Notes under the pieces: model-generated
Database searches by the model: none
Told to the model about the DNA's origin: nothing
The model's input: the letters and a program-made list of their open reading frames with translations, nothing else
In this document: one piece after another, positions 25,677 to 33,783 of the stretch
Position numbering within the stretch: the first letter of the stretch is position 1
How the letters are laid out: each line of letters opens with the position of its first letter
DNA from: Streptomyces sp. NBS 14/10
Lineage (GTDB): Bacteria > Actinomycetota > Actinomycetes > Streptomycetales > Streptomycetaceae
Assembly: GCF_002224125.1 (NCBI RefSeq)
Contig: NZ_NCSM01000011.1
Span: forward strand, 334,585 to 398,584
Direction of reading: 5' to 3'
Length of the DNA: 64,000 nt
Position numbers and translations under genes: made by a program

Positions 25677-27227
25677 TCACGGCTTCTTTGTCGTCGGAGT
25701 TGTCGTCGAAGCTGTCGTCTGAGCTGTCGTCTGAGCTGTCGTCGGGCGGATCACTGCCATACGGGTGACGGTGAGCTCTTCGATGGCGAACCTCGGGCCC
25801 TCCCGTCCGGCCCCGGAGTCCTTCACACCGCCGTACGGCATGACGTCGGAACGGAAACCGGGCACCTCGTTGACCACCACTCCGCCCACCTCCAGGCGGT
25901 CGACAGCGGCGAACGCGGTGTCGAGGGCGCTGGTGTAGACGCTCGCGTGCAGTCCGTAGCGCGAGTCGTTGACCAGGTCGAAGGCCGTCTCCAGATCGGG
26001 GACGGACCGTACCGCGACCACGGGGCCGAAGACTTCCTCGCCCCAGACGGGGAGGGCGCGGTCCACGTCGAGCAGCACGGTGGGCTCGATCACCCCGTCG
26101 GTGACCTTGCCCCCGGCCACCAGCGACGCCCCAGCCGCCACCGCCTCGTCCAGCCATCCGCGGACCCGCTCGGTCGACCGCTGGTCGATGAGTGCCGAAA
26201 CCCTCGTGTCCGGATCGCGCGGATCGCCCACGACCACCTGGGCCACCCGCTCCGCCAGGCGGGCCAGGAACTCCTCGCGCACCGCGTCCACCACGATGAC
26301 CCGCTGCACGCTGATGCACGCCTGGCCCGACGCGTAGTACCCGCCGCGCACCACCGCGTCGGCGGCGGCGTCGAGGTCGGCGTCGGCGGCGACCACCAGG
26401 GCGGCGTTGGAACCGAGTTCCAGCAGCACCTTGGTGGGGGCCGCGTCCCGGGCGATCCGGTGGCCCACGGCGGCGGAACCGGTGAAGGACACCGCCCCGA
26501 TCCGGCGGTCGCAGGTCAGCGCGGCGCCCACCTCGGCGCCCCCGGTCACCAGCTGCACCGCGGCCTGCGGCGCGCCGGCGGCGCGCAGGGCCTCGCGCAG
26601 GAGGTGCACCAGCCACAGGGTGGCCAGCGGCGTCTGCGGGGCGGGCTTGACGACGACCGGGCAGCCGGCGGCCAGCGACGGCGCGACCTTGTGCGCGGCG
26701 AGCAGCAGCGGGTAGTTGAAGCCCGCGATGCCCACCACCACGCCGATCGGCTTACGGGTCCAGAAGCCGAGCAGCCCCTCCCCCGTCGGCAGCAGGTCCA
26801 GCGGCACCGTCTCGCCGTGCAGCCGGGCCACTTCCTCGGCCGCCGTCAGCAGGGTCAGCAGGGTGCGGTCCACCTCGACACGGCAGTCGACCAGCGGTTT
26901 GCCGGTCTCCAGGACCAGGAGCCGTTCGAAGTCCGCGCGCTTGGAGGTGATCGCCTCGTGCGTGGCGAGCAGCGCCGCCCTGCGGGTGTGCGAGGGGAGC
27001 CGGCCGACCTGTTCACGGACCGCGACGGCCGCGTCCACCGCGCGGCGCGCGAGGTCGGCGTCCCCGATCGGGGCCCGCGCGACGAGCGTCCCGTCGTAGG
27101 GGAAGCGGACATCCTCGGCGGCGGGCGCCGCCACCCAGTGGTCGCCGATGGGCAACCCCGTCGGGAACTGGGGGAACTCCAACACCTGGGCGCTTTCGCC
27201 ACCGGCGGGTTCGACGTGGGTAGTCAC
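25677..27227 (-). CDS. NAD(P)-dependent aldehyde dehydrogenase
   Basis: 516 residues from GTG 27227, which has GGGAG eight bases upstream and lies two bases after the preceding stop. Family motifs: PIGVVVGIAGFNYPL, SFTGSAAVGHRIA, the catalytic Glu in LLELGSNAALVV and the nucleophile Cys in YYASGQACISVQRV (about 300), then EEVFGPVVAV. It resembles succinate-semialdehyde, vanillin or benzaldehyde type enzymes; substrate unknown. The C-terminus ends in a Thr-rich tail of TTAQ/TTAS repeats that is not part of the fold. It sits between the transporter ATPase and SDR genes and probably oxidises the aldehyde made in the pathway. Confidence 0.92.
   Translation of the reverse strand: MTTHVEPAGGESAQVLEFPQFPTGLPIGDHWVAAPAAEDVRFPYDGTLVARAPIGDADLARRAVDAAVAVREQVGRLPSHTRRAALLATHEAITSKRADFERLLVLETGKPLVDCRVEVDRTLLTLLTAAEEVARLHGETVPLDLLPTGEGLLGFWTRKPIGVVVGIAGFNYPLLLAAHKVAPSLAAGCPVVVKPAPQTPLATLWLVHLLREALRAAGAPQAAVQLVTGGAEVGAALTCDRRIGAVSFTGSAAVGHRIARDAAPTKVLLELGSNAALVVAADADLDAAADAVVRGGYYASGQACISVQRVIVVDAVREEFLARLAERVAQVVVGDPRDPDTRVSALIDQRSTERVRGWLDEAVAAGASLVAGGKVTDGVIEPTVLLDVDRALPVWGEEVFGPVVAVRSVPDLETAFDLVNDSRYGLHASVYTSALDTAFAAVDRLEVGGVVVNEVPGFRSDVMPYGGVKDSGAGREGPRFAIEELTVTRMAVIRPTTAQTTAQTTASTTTPTTKKP
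25690..25749 (-). repeat. 12-bp tandem repeats at the 3' end of the aldehyde dehydrogenase gene
   Basis: Five units of the pattern GTCGTC-x-GAGCT on the plus strand (two of them identical) code for the tail TTAQTTAQTTASTT. They lie 12 bases before the stop codon. Confidence 0.8.
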
Positions 27228-27229
27228 GG

Positions 27230-28063
27230 TCAGTACTCCCGGTTGAGGTCGGCCGCCGACGCTCCGGACAGTGCCTTGCCCAGAGTCGGTACGGCGGCGA
27301 TCAGCCTGCGTGTGTAGGAATGCTGCGGCTCCTCGTACACCTGCTCCGTGGGCCCGGTCTCCACGATCTGTCCGCCGTTCATGACCGCGACCCGGTCGCA
27401 CACATGGCGGACCACGGACAGGTCGTGGGAGACGAAGACCAGCGTGAGGGACAGCTCCTCGACGAGGTCGGCGATGAGGTTGAGCACCTGGGCCCGTACG
27501 GACACATCCAGGGCGCTCACCGGCTCGTCGGCCACGATGATCTTCGGGCGGGGGGCGAGGGCGCGCGCGATCGAGATGCGCTGCCGCTGGCCGCCGGAGA
27601 ACTGGTGCGGATACCGGTCCGCCGCGTCGGCCCGCAGGCCGACGGCCTCGAGCAACTCGGCCACCCGCTCCCGGCGGTTCGGGTGCCCCTGTGCGACCAG
27701 CGGCTCGGCCACGATGTCACCGACACGCATCCGCGGGTCCAGCGAACTCATCGGGTCCTGGAACACGAGTTGCAGCCGTTCGCGGACGAACCCGAGCTGT
27801 CTTTCCCTGAGCCCGGTGATGTCCCGGCCGTCGATCGCGACGCTACCGCTGGTGGGGCGGTCGAGCCCGGCCAGAATCCGCAGCAGGGTCGACTTGCCGC
27901 ACCCCGACTCTCCCACGATGCCGAACCGTTGCCCCTGGGGGACGTCGAAGCTGACGCCACGCAGGGCGTGCACCGGCGGGCTGGGGTGGCGCAGCGAGGT
28001 ACGAGGACGGTGGTAGACGCGTGTGATGTCGCGGACGCTGATGGCGGTCGGCTGCTCAGCCAC
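27230..28063 (-). CDS. ABC transporter ATP-binding protein, DppF/OppF type
   Basis: 277 residues, GTG start overlapping the upstream ATPase gene by 8 bases. Walker A GESGCGKST, Q-loop VFQDPMSSLDPR, signature FSGGQRQRI, Walker B IIVADEPVSALD and switch His in VSHD are all intact. The PMSSLDPR and ISIARAL segments are typical of the oligopeptide/opine/nickel importer family. It forms the ATPase heterodimer with the DppD-type protein encoded next to it. Confidence 0.93.
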   Translation of the reverse strand: MAEQPTAISVRDITRVYHRPRTSLRHPSPPVHALRGVSFDVPQGQRFGIVGESGCGKSTLLRILAGLDRPTSGSVAIDGRDITGLRERQLGFVRERLQLVFQDPMSSLDPRMRVGDIVAEPLVAQGHPNRRERVAELLEAVGLRADAADRYPHQFSGGQRQRISIARALAPRPKIIVADEPVSALDVSVRAQVLNLIADLVEELSLTLVFVSHDLSVVRHVCDRVAVMNGGQIVETGPTEQVYEEPQHSYTRRLIAAVPTLGKALSGASAADLNREY

Positions 28064-29150
28064 GGCCGGCCTCCTGGTTCATCGGTGTGCCCTTCGCCTG
28101 TGCGCCACTCTCGGCTGCCGGACTCGTAGCCGCGGTTGCCGGGCTCTCGGATGCCGGGTGGAAGCAGGCGTAGCCGGAGTCCGGCCCGGTCGGGACCCAT
28201 TCCGGCCTGGTGGCGCACACCTCGGTCGCGTGGGCGCATCTGTTTCTGAAGACACATCCGGCGGGGAACTGGCCCGCCGGCGGCACCGATCCGGGGATCG
28301 TGGCCAGTCGGCCGCGGTCGTCGACCACGGTCAGGTCCGATGCGCCGATCAGGCCCTGGGTGTAGCGGTGCCGAGGGCGGGTGAACACCTCCTGGACCGG
28401 TCCGGACTCGACCAGCCGCCCGCCGTACATGACCATGACCCGCTCGCAGGCGGTGGCCACCACGGCCAGGTCGTGGGTGATGAACAGCATGGCCGACCTG
28501 CGGTCCTGGACACCTCGCACGATCAGGTCGAGCACCCGGGCCTGCACCGTGACATCGAGCGCGGTGGTGGGTTCGTCGCAGACCAGGAGCGCGGGGTCGT
28601 TCGCGAGGGCGATGGCCAGCACCACCCGCTGCCGCTGGCCTCCGGAGAACTGGTGCGGGTAGGCCTGCGCGGCGGCCGCGGGGTCCGGGAGCCCCACCTG
28701 GGCGAGCAGTTCCACGGCGGCGGCTCGCGCGGAGGCCCGGTCGGGCCTGGTCCGGTGGATCAGCAGCACCTCGGCGATCTGCCGCCCGATCCGCATCGTG
28801 GGGTTCAGAGCGGTCATGGGCTCCTGGAAGACCATGGCGATCTCCTTGCCCCGCACCCGGGACATCCGCGCCTCGTCGGCACCGACCAGGTCGTGGCCGA
28901 CTCCGGCGAGCCGCACCGAACCCGTGGCCTGGAGCCCTTCGGGGAGCAGGCCCATGACGCTCAGCGCGGTCAGCGACTTGCCCGACCCCGACTCGCCGAT
29001 CAGGCCGACCCGCTCGCCGGCCCGGATGGTGAAGTCGACGTCTTCGACGAGCTTGCGGCCGCCCACCGTGACGTCGAGGTTCCGCACGGCCAGGACGTCA
29101 TCCGGGGAACCCGGCCCGGGGACCGGTGCCGTATCAGGTGCCGCGGTCAT
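28056..29150 (-). CDS. ABC transporter ATP-binding protein, DppD/OppD type
   Basis: 364 residues, ATG overlapping the permease stop (ATGA). Walker A GESGSGKSL, VFQEPMTALNPT, FSGGQRQRV, VCDEPTTALD and ITHD are present. The C-terminal oligopeptide-transporter extension has the cysteine pattern CVFRNRC-x6-C-x8-GYAC, which in this family can hold an iron-sulfur cluster. Partner of the DppF-type ATPase. A Pro/Ala/Glu-rich tail follows. Confidence 0.93.
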   Translation of the reverse strand: MTAAPDTAPVPGPGSPDDVLAVRNLDVTVGGRKLVEDVDFTIRAGERVGLIGESGSGKSLTALSVMGLLPEGLQATGSVRLAGVGHDLVGADEARMSRVRGKEIAMVFQEPMTALNPTMRIGRQIAEVLLIHRTRPDRASARAAAVELLAQVGLPDPAAAAQAYPHQFSGGQRQRVVLAIALANDPALLVCDEPTTALDVTVQARVLDLIVRGVQDRRSAMLFITHDLAVVATACERVMVMYGGRLVESGPVQEVFTRPRHRYTQGLIGASDLTVVDDRGRLATIPGSVPPAGQFPAGCVFRNRCAHATEVCATRPEWVPTGPDSGYACFHPASESPATAATSPAAESGAQAKGTPMNQEAGRG

Positions 29151-30040
29151 CGGCGGTCCTCCAGCTTGGGGTCGAAACGGTCGCGCAGGCCGTCACCGAG
29201 CAGGTTGAAGCCGAGCACCGCCACCGCGATCGCGATGCCCGGGAACACGGCGAGCCGGGGGGCGGACGACAGCATCTCCTGGCTCTCCTGCAGCATCCGG
29301 CCCCAGGACGGGGTCGGGGGCGGGGTGCCGAAGCCCAGGAAGGACAGTGCGGCTTCGGCGAGTACTGCGATGGCGAAGCCGACCGACGCCTGCACGATGA
29401 CGAGACTGCTGACGTTGGGCAGAACATGCCGCACGGCGATCGCGAACGGGCCGCGGCCCGCCGCACGCGCGGCGGTGACGTACTCGGTCTTCATGACCTG
29501 CAGCGTGCCGCCGCGGATCAGCCGGGCGAAATTGGGGATGGACGCGATGCCGATGGCGACCATCGCGACCAGCGTGCTGGCGCCGTACACGGCGGCGAAC
29601 ATGATGGCCAGCAGGAGCGCCGGGAAGGCGAGAAGCAGGTCGTTGGCGCGCATCAGCAGTTCGCCGAGCCAGCGGGGCGCCATTCCGGCGGCGATACCGA
29701 GGGGCACCCCGACCAGGGCGGCGACCCCCACCGCCACGAAGCCCACGAACAGCGTGGTGCGCGAGCCCACCAGGATCTGGCTGAACACATCGCGGCCGAA
29801 TTTGTCCGTGCCGAACCAGTACTCCAGCGACGGTTTCTCCAGCCGCGCCGAGGCGTTCACCAGGGTCGGGTCGTGCGGTGTCCATACGAAGGACAGCAGC
29901 GCCATGCCGAACACGAGCGCGACGATGAGACCGCCCACCAGCAGGCTGCCCGTCACCGGGCGGCGCCGACGGCGAACGTCGGGCACAGCGGACGCGGCAG
30001 CCTTGGTGTCCGGAGCGGACTTGGTGTCCGGAGCGCTCAT
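29147..30040 (-). CDS. Peptide-class ABC transporter permease, DppC type
   Basis: 297 residues with a cytoplasmic N-terminus containing an SAPDTK duplication (18-bp DNA repeat at 30002-30035), a first membrane helix and a large loop with WFGTDKFGRDVFSQILVGSRTTL, the DppC hallmark. Further helices and the EAA loop EYVTAARAAGRGPFAIAVRHVLPN follow. ATG overlaps the stop of the DppB-type gene (ATGA). It forms the channel with that protein. Confidence 0.93.
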   Translation of the reverse strand: MSAPDTKSAPDTKAAASAVPDVRRRRRPVTGSLLVGGLIVALVFGMALLSFVWTPHDPTLVNASARLEKPSLEYWFGTDKFGRDVFSQILVGSRTTLFVGFVAVGVAALVGVPLGIAAGMAPRWLGELLMRANDLLLAFPALLLAIMFAAVYGASTLVAMVAIGIASIPNFARLIRGGTLQVMKTEYVTAARAAGRGPFAIAVRHVLPNVSSLVIVQASVGFAIAVLAEAALSFLGFGTPPPTPSWGRMLQESQEMLSSAPRLAVFPGIAIAVAVLGFNLLGDGLRDRFDPKLEDRR

Positions 30041-30990
30041 GACGCACCCGCCCCCCTGAGCCGCGGGTCGATCACCAGATAGATGATGTCCACCAGGAAG
30101 TTCACCAGCAGCACCGCCATTGCGATGATCATGACCACGTCCTGCACCATGATGAGGTCCCGGTTGGAGACGCTGTCCAGCAGCAGGCTCCCGAGCCCGG
30201 GGATGACGAAGACCCGTTCAATGACCACGGCGCCCACCAGCAGCGTGGCGAGATGCAACGCCAGGACGGTGACCACGGGTACCGCCGCGTTCCGCAGGCC
30301 GTGCCGCAGCAGCGCCCGCGTCGGGCGGAGTCCTTTGGCACGGGCGGTGCGCAGATAGTCCTCCCGGAGGACATCGAGCACGGCGCTGCGGACATAGCGG
30401 GTGAGCATGGCCCCCTGCACCAGTCCGAGGGACAGCGCGGGCAGCACCAACTGCTTGAGGAACATGACCGGATCCTGCGCCGGGGGTGTCCAGCCGTTCG
30501 CCGGCAGCCACCCGAGCCCCACCGCGAACACGGTGACCAGGAGGATGCCCGCGAGGAAGGCCGGGACGGCCACGCCGACCTGCGACAGGGCCGAGAGAAT
30601 GAGCCCGGACGGCTTGCGGTGCCGCACCGCCATGAGCGTGCCCATGGGGATCGCCAGGATGCAGGCGAGCGCCATCCCGGCGCCGACGAGCCACATGGTG
30701 ACCTGGAGGCGGTCGGCGATCTGCGGGCCGATCGCCGTCTGTGAGATATAGGAGTTGCCCGGGTCGAAGGTCACCAGTCCCTTGACCCAGCTGAAGTACT
30801 GGACCACGAGCGGCCGGTCGAGCCCGAACTGCTCGCGCAGTTGCGCCACCGCCGAGTCCGACGCGCTGACACCGAGGGCGACGCGGGCCGGGTCCCCTGG
30901 CAACACCGCCATGAACGCGAACACCAATACGGAGCTCACGACGAGGCTGGCCAGGAGGATCCCGATCCGCTGCGCCAGACGGACGATCAT
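30037..30990 (-). CDS. Peptide-class ABC transporter permease, DppB type
   Basis: 317 residues, ATG 30990. The N-terminal helix plus FMAVLPGDPARVALG, the LREQFGLDRPLVVQYFSWVKGL segment and the EAA loop EDYLRTARAKGLRPTRALLRHGLRNA are typical of DppB/OppB. The C-terminus has the RDLIMVQDVVMIIAMAVLLVN helix. First permease of the importer; 31 bases after the binding-protein stop. Confidence 0.93.
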   Translation of the reverse strand: MIVRLAQRIGILLASLVVSSVLVFAFMAVLPGDPARVALGVSASDSAVAQLREQFGLDRPLVVQYFSWVKGLVTFDPGNSYISQTAIGPQIADRLQVTMWLVGAGMALACILAIPMGTLMAVRHRKPSGLILSALSQVGVAVPAFLAGILLVTVFAVGLGWLPANGWTPPAQDPVMFLKQLVLPALSLGLVQGAMLTRYVRSAVLDVLREDYLRTARAKGLRPTRALLRHGLRNAAVPVVTVLALHLATLLVGAVVIERVFVIPGLGSLLLDSVSNRDLIMVQDVVMIIAMAVLLVNFLVDIIYLVIDPRLRGAGAS

Positions 30991-31002
30991 CGGTTGAGTC
31001 CG

Positions 31003-31032
31003 CCTTTCACAACCGGCCCTTTCACGACCGGC
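31003..31032. repeat. 15-bp tandem duplication spanning the binding-protein stop codon
   Basis: CCTTTCACAACCGGC and CCTTTCACGACCGGC lie side by side with one difference. On the minus strand the first unit read carries the TGA (31024-31022) of the solute-binding gene and the next repeats TGA 15 bases later, in frame. Confidence 0.85.
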
Positions 31033-32554
31033 CCAGGCCGGTGAGATCCAGCGACTCGGAGACGTTGTCCACGGGCAGGCCGGTGATGTCCTTGTCCGCC
31101 ACCATCAGGTTCGGCAGCAGGAACAGCCAGTCGGCCGCGGCGTCCTTGGACAGCAGCCGGGCGGCCTCCCGCATGGCGGTGATCTGCTCCTTCTGGGTGC
31201 CCCGGTCCGCCTTCTTCAGCAACGCGCGGAATTCGGGGTTGTCGTAGTGGGTGTAGTAGCTCTTGTCCCCGAACACCGTCTGCATATCGCGGGGTTCCAG
31301 GTGACTGATGATGGACATGTCGTAGTCACCGTTCTTGAACACGGTGCTCAGCCAGGCGGCGGGGAACTCCAGCTGATCGAGCTTGACGTTGAACCCGGCC
31401 TGTTCGAGCTGGCTCTTGACCACGGTGCCGCACGCGGTGGCATAGGGCAGCGTCGGAATCCGCAGCCGCAGCGTACTGCCGGCCTCACCGGACTCCTTGA
31501 GGAGCTTCTTCGCCTTGTCGCGGTCGTACGGATACTGGTTCGAGAGGTCCTGGTACCACGGGTCGGTCGGCGGGACCATGCTGCCGATGAGCTTGCCGCG
31601 CCCTGCCCAGCAGGTGTCCAGCAGGGCCTTGTGGTCGATGGCGTAGCGGACCGCCTGGCGGGCCTTCAGATTCTTCAGCGGGCCGGAGCCGTTGTTGAGG
31701 GAGAGGAGCACCTCGCCGTTGGTCGTGCCCTCGATGACCTTGTATGTCGAGTTGTTCGCGAACCGGTCCAGGGAATCCGGGGTCTGCATCGTGCCGATCA
31801 CGTTGATGGTGCCCGTGAGCAGCGCGTTGTTCATGGCCGTCGGGTCCTTGAAGTACTTGAGGGTGACCGACGCGAAATGCGGTTCGCTCCCCCAGTAGCC
31901 ATCACGGCGGGCCAGTGTGATCGAGTCGCCGCGGGTCCACTTCTTGACCTCGTACGGGCCGGTGCCCACCGGCGCGGTGGCCAGCTTGCTCACACCGGTC
32001 CGGCTGAACATCACGCCGACGCGGGTGGTCATCCGGTACAGCCAGTCGTTGCTCGGCTCCTTCAGGGTGACCTTGAGTTCGGTCGGTGACACCGCCTGCA
32101 CCGTGTCGACGACGTCCATCTGGGCCTTCTGCGCGATCGTCCAGTCGGACTTGACGCGTTCGATGGAGAACTTCGCGTCCTCGGCGGTGAACGGTGCGCC
32201 ACTGCTGAACTTGGCGTCCTTCACCAACTGGAACGTGTACGTCTTACGGTCCTTGGACAGGCTCCACGACTTGGCCAGTTGGGGCTGAATCTTCCCCGAC
32301 TGGTCCACCTTCACCAGGTTCTCGTAGACGTTGTAGAGCAGCGCCTGGGGAATGGCGGCACCCGCGGTCTTGGTGATGTCGAGGTTGGCCGGCTCGGCGT
32401 TGAGGCCGATCTTCAGGGCGTCGTCGGTCTTCCCGGACTTACCGCCGCCACCTCCGTCCGTCGTGGACCCGGCCGAGCAGGCAGCCAGCAGTAGGGATGC
32501 GAGCGTGGCCGCGACCACCCCGGTGTGTCGCGTCAGCTGCTTGTTGTCTTTCAT
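31022..32554 (-). CDS. Solute-binding lipoprotein of peptide-class ABC transporter (SBP family 5)
   Basis: 510 residues. The lipobox is LAAC with Cys26, followed by a Gly-rich linker. Family 5 features: GLNAEPANLDIT, NVYENLVKVDQSGKIQPQLAKSWSLSKDRKTYTFQL and TAPVGTGPYEVKKW, then KARQAVRYAIDHKALL. These proteins bind peptides, opines, glycosides, nickel chelates or other amphipathic molecules, so the ligand is not fixed by family. It lies five bases after the dehydrogenase gene in an operon with aldehyde dehydrogenase and SDR, and near an amidase, which points to a non-peptide carbon source. Confidence 0.93.
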   Translation of the reverse strand: MKDNKQLTRHTGVVAATLASLLLAACSAGSTTDGGGGGKSGKTDDALKIGLNAEPANLDITKTAGAAIPQALLYNVYENLVKVDQSGKIQPQLAKSWSLSKDRKTYTFQLVKDAKFSSGAPFTAEDAKFSIERVKSDWTIAQKAQMDVVDTVQAVSPTELKVTLKEPSNDWLYRMTTRVGVMFSRTGVSKLATAPVGTGPYEVKKWTRGDSITLARRDGYWGSEPHFASVTLKYFKDPTAMNNALLTGTINVIGTMQTPDSLDRFANNSTYKVIEGTTNGEVLLSLNNGSGPLKNLKARQAVRYAIDHKALLDTCWAGRGKLIGSMVPPTDPWYQDLSNQYPYDRDKAKKLLKESGEAGSTLRLRIPTLPYATACGTVVKSQLEQAGFNVKLDQLEFPAAWLSTVFKNGDYDMSIISHLEPRDMQTVFGDKSYYTHYDNPEFRALLKKADRGTQKEQITAMREAARLLSKDAAADWLFLLPNLMVADKDITGLPVDNVSESLDLTGLGRS

Positions 32555-32559
32555 AGGTG

Positions 32560-33633
32560 CTACCCCTGGCTTTCCATGGTGTGCAGGACAGCGGATGACA
32601 CATCCGCTGTGGTGGCGTTTCCGCCGAGGTCGGCCGTGTGGTGCCGGGCGTCCCGCAAGGTGCCCGCCACCGCGTCACGGATGCGGCCGGCCGCGCCGGT
32701 GTGTCCGAGATCGTCGAGCAGCAGCGCCCCGGAGAGCATGCATGCCACCGGATTCGCCACGCCCTTCCCGGCGATGTCGGGTGCGGAGCCGTGGACGGGT
32801 TCGTAGACACCCGGCACGTCGGCGCCCGGAAGGACGTTGGCGCTGGGCGCCATGCCCATACCGCCGGCGAGCACCGCGGCCAGGTCGGACAGGATGTCGC
32901 CGAACAGATTGCTGGTGAGCAGCACGTCGAGGGAGCGCGGAGCCTGGATCATACGGGCGGCCATGGCGTCGACCAACACGGTTTCCAGCCGGACCGCCGG
33001 GTACTGCTCGCCGACCTCGCGCACCACCCGGTCCCACAGCGGATAGCCGTAGCGCATCGCGTTGGACTTGGTCACCAGGCACAGCCGCCCCGATCGCCGG
33101 CCGGCCAGGGCGAAGGCGTGGTGCGCCGCCCGCTCGATGACGCGACGGGAGTGCACCGCGACCTCGATGCCGAGATCGTGTCCGCTGCCGGCGTGCGCCA
33201 CCCCGCCGGCGCCGACGTACTCGCCCTCGGTGTTCTCTCGGACGATGACCAGGTCCACGCCATCGGTGTCGCGCACCTTGGTGGGGACGCCGGGGAACGC
33301 GCGCACCGGGCGGATGTTCACGGCGAGGTCGAGCTGCTGCCGCAGGCCGATGATCAGGCCCCAGACCAGTTCGTGATCCGGCACATCGGGGCGTCCGACG
33401 GCGCCGAACAACACGGCGTCCGTCTGCTTGACGAGGTCGGCCGCATCGGCCGGCATCGCCGCGCCCTGCCGGAGGAACCGCTCGCCACCCCAGTCGAACG
33501 AGGTCACGTCGAGCCGGTGGCCGTCGGCCTCCAGCGCGGCCCGGAGTACGGGCACTGTCGCCGCGACGACCTCGGGGCCGATTCCGTCACCCGGTATGAC
33601 GGCGAGCCGCACGACCTTGGTCTCCCTCGTCAT
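32560..33633 (-). CDS. Beta-decarboxylating dehydrogenase (tartrate/D-malate/3-isopropylmalate dehydrogenase family)
   Basis: 357 residues; ATG 33633 has GGAAGG eight bases upstream. Motifs: VIPGDGIGPEVV at the start, the substrate-binding NIRPVRAFPGVP, VIVRENTEGEYVGAGG (about 125-140) and the metal-binding SNLFGDILSDL then PVHGSAPDIAGKGVANP. ENTEGEY is closer to tartrate and D-malate dehydrogenases than to LeuB (which has RELTGG). The general reaction is NAD-dependent oxidation of a 2-hydroxy acid with a beta-carboxyl group, and loss of CO2. First gene of the eight-gene operon, directly behind the operator at 33654-33668. Confidence 0.88.
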   Translation of the reverse strand: MTRETKVVRLAVIPGDGIGPEVVAATVPVLRAALEADGHRLDVTSFDWGGERFLRQGAAMPADAADLVKQTDAVLFGAVGRPDVPDHELVWGLIIGLRQQLDLAVNIRPVRAFPGVPTKVRDTDGVDLVIVRENTEGEYVGAGGVAHAGSGHDLGIEVAVHSRRVIERAAHHAFALAGRRSGRLCLVTKSNAMRYGYPLWDRVVREVGEQYPAVRLETVLVDAMAARMIQAPRSLDVLLTSNLFGDILSDLAAVLAGGMGMAPSANVLPGADVPGVYEPVHGSAPDIAGKGVANPVACMLSGALLLDDLGHTGAAGRIRDAVAGTLRDARHHTADLGGNATTADVSSAVLHTMESQG

Positions 33634-33653
33634 CAACGCCACCTTCCCCTCTC

Positions 33654-33714
33654 ACTGGCCTGACCAGTAAGCTCACTTGCCAGGTACCGTGACGACTGAG
33701 GCTGTACTTGTCAA
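33654..33714. promoter_or_regulatory. GntR-type operator and minus-strand promoter of the importer operon
   Basis: ACTGGCCTGACCAGT at 33654-33668 is a 15-bp near-perfect inverted repeat, matching the site before the sulfatase (ACTGGTAAGACCAGT) in both arms but one base. On the minus strand a TTGACA box lies at 33714-33709, 40 bp from the operator; the sulfatase has 36 bp between the same elements. The site is also upstream of the divergent amidase-gntR genes. Confidence 0.7.
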
Positions 33715-33783
33715 GGGTTCGTATGCGACGGGTATCGCGAGGGGGCACCGCCCAGCGGCAGCTGGGGGATAGGGAGAGTGCAA

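Noticed and set aside
28023..30082. Long plus-strand frames opposite the importer genes
   Set aside because: Out-of-frame mirror of DppD, DppC and their repeats.
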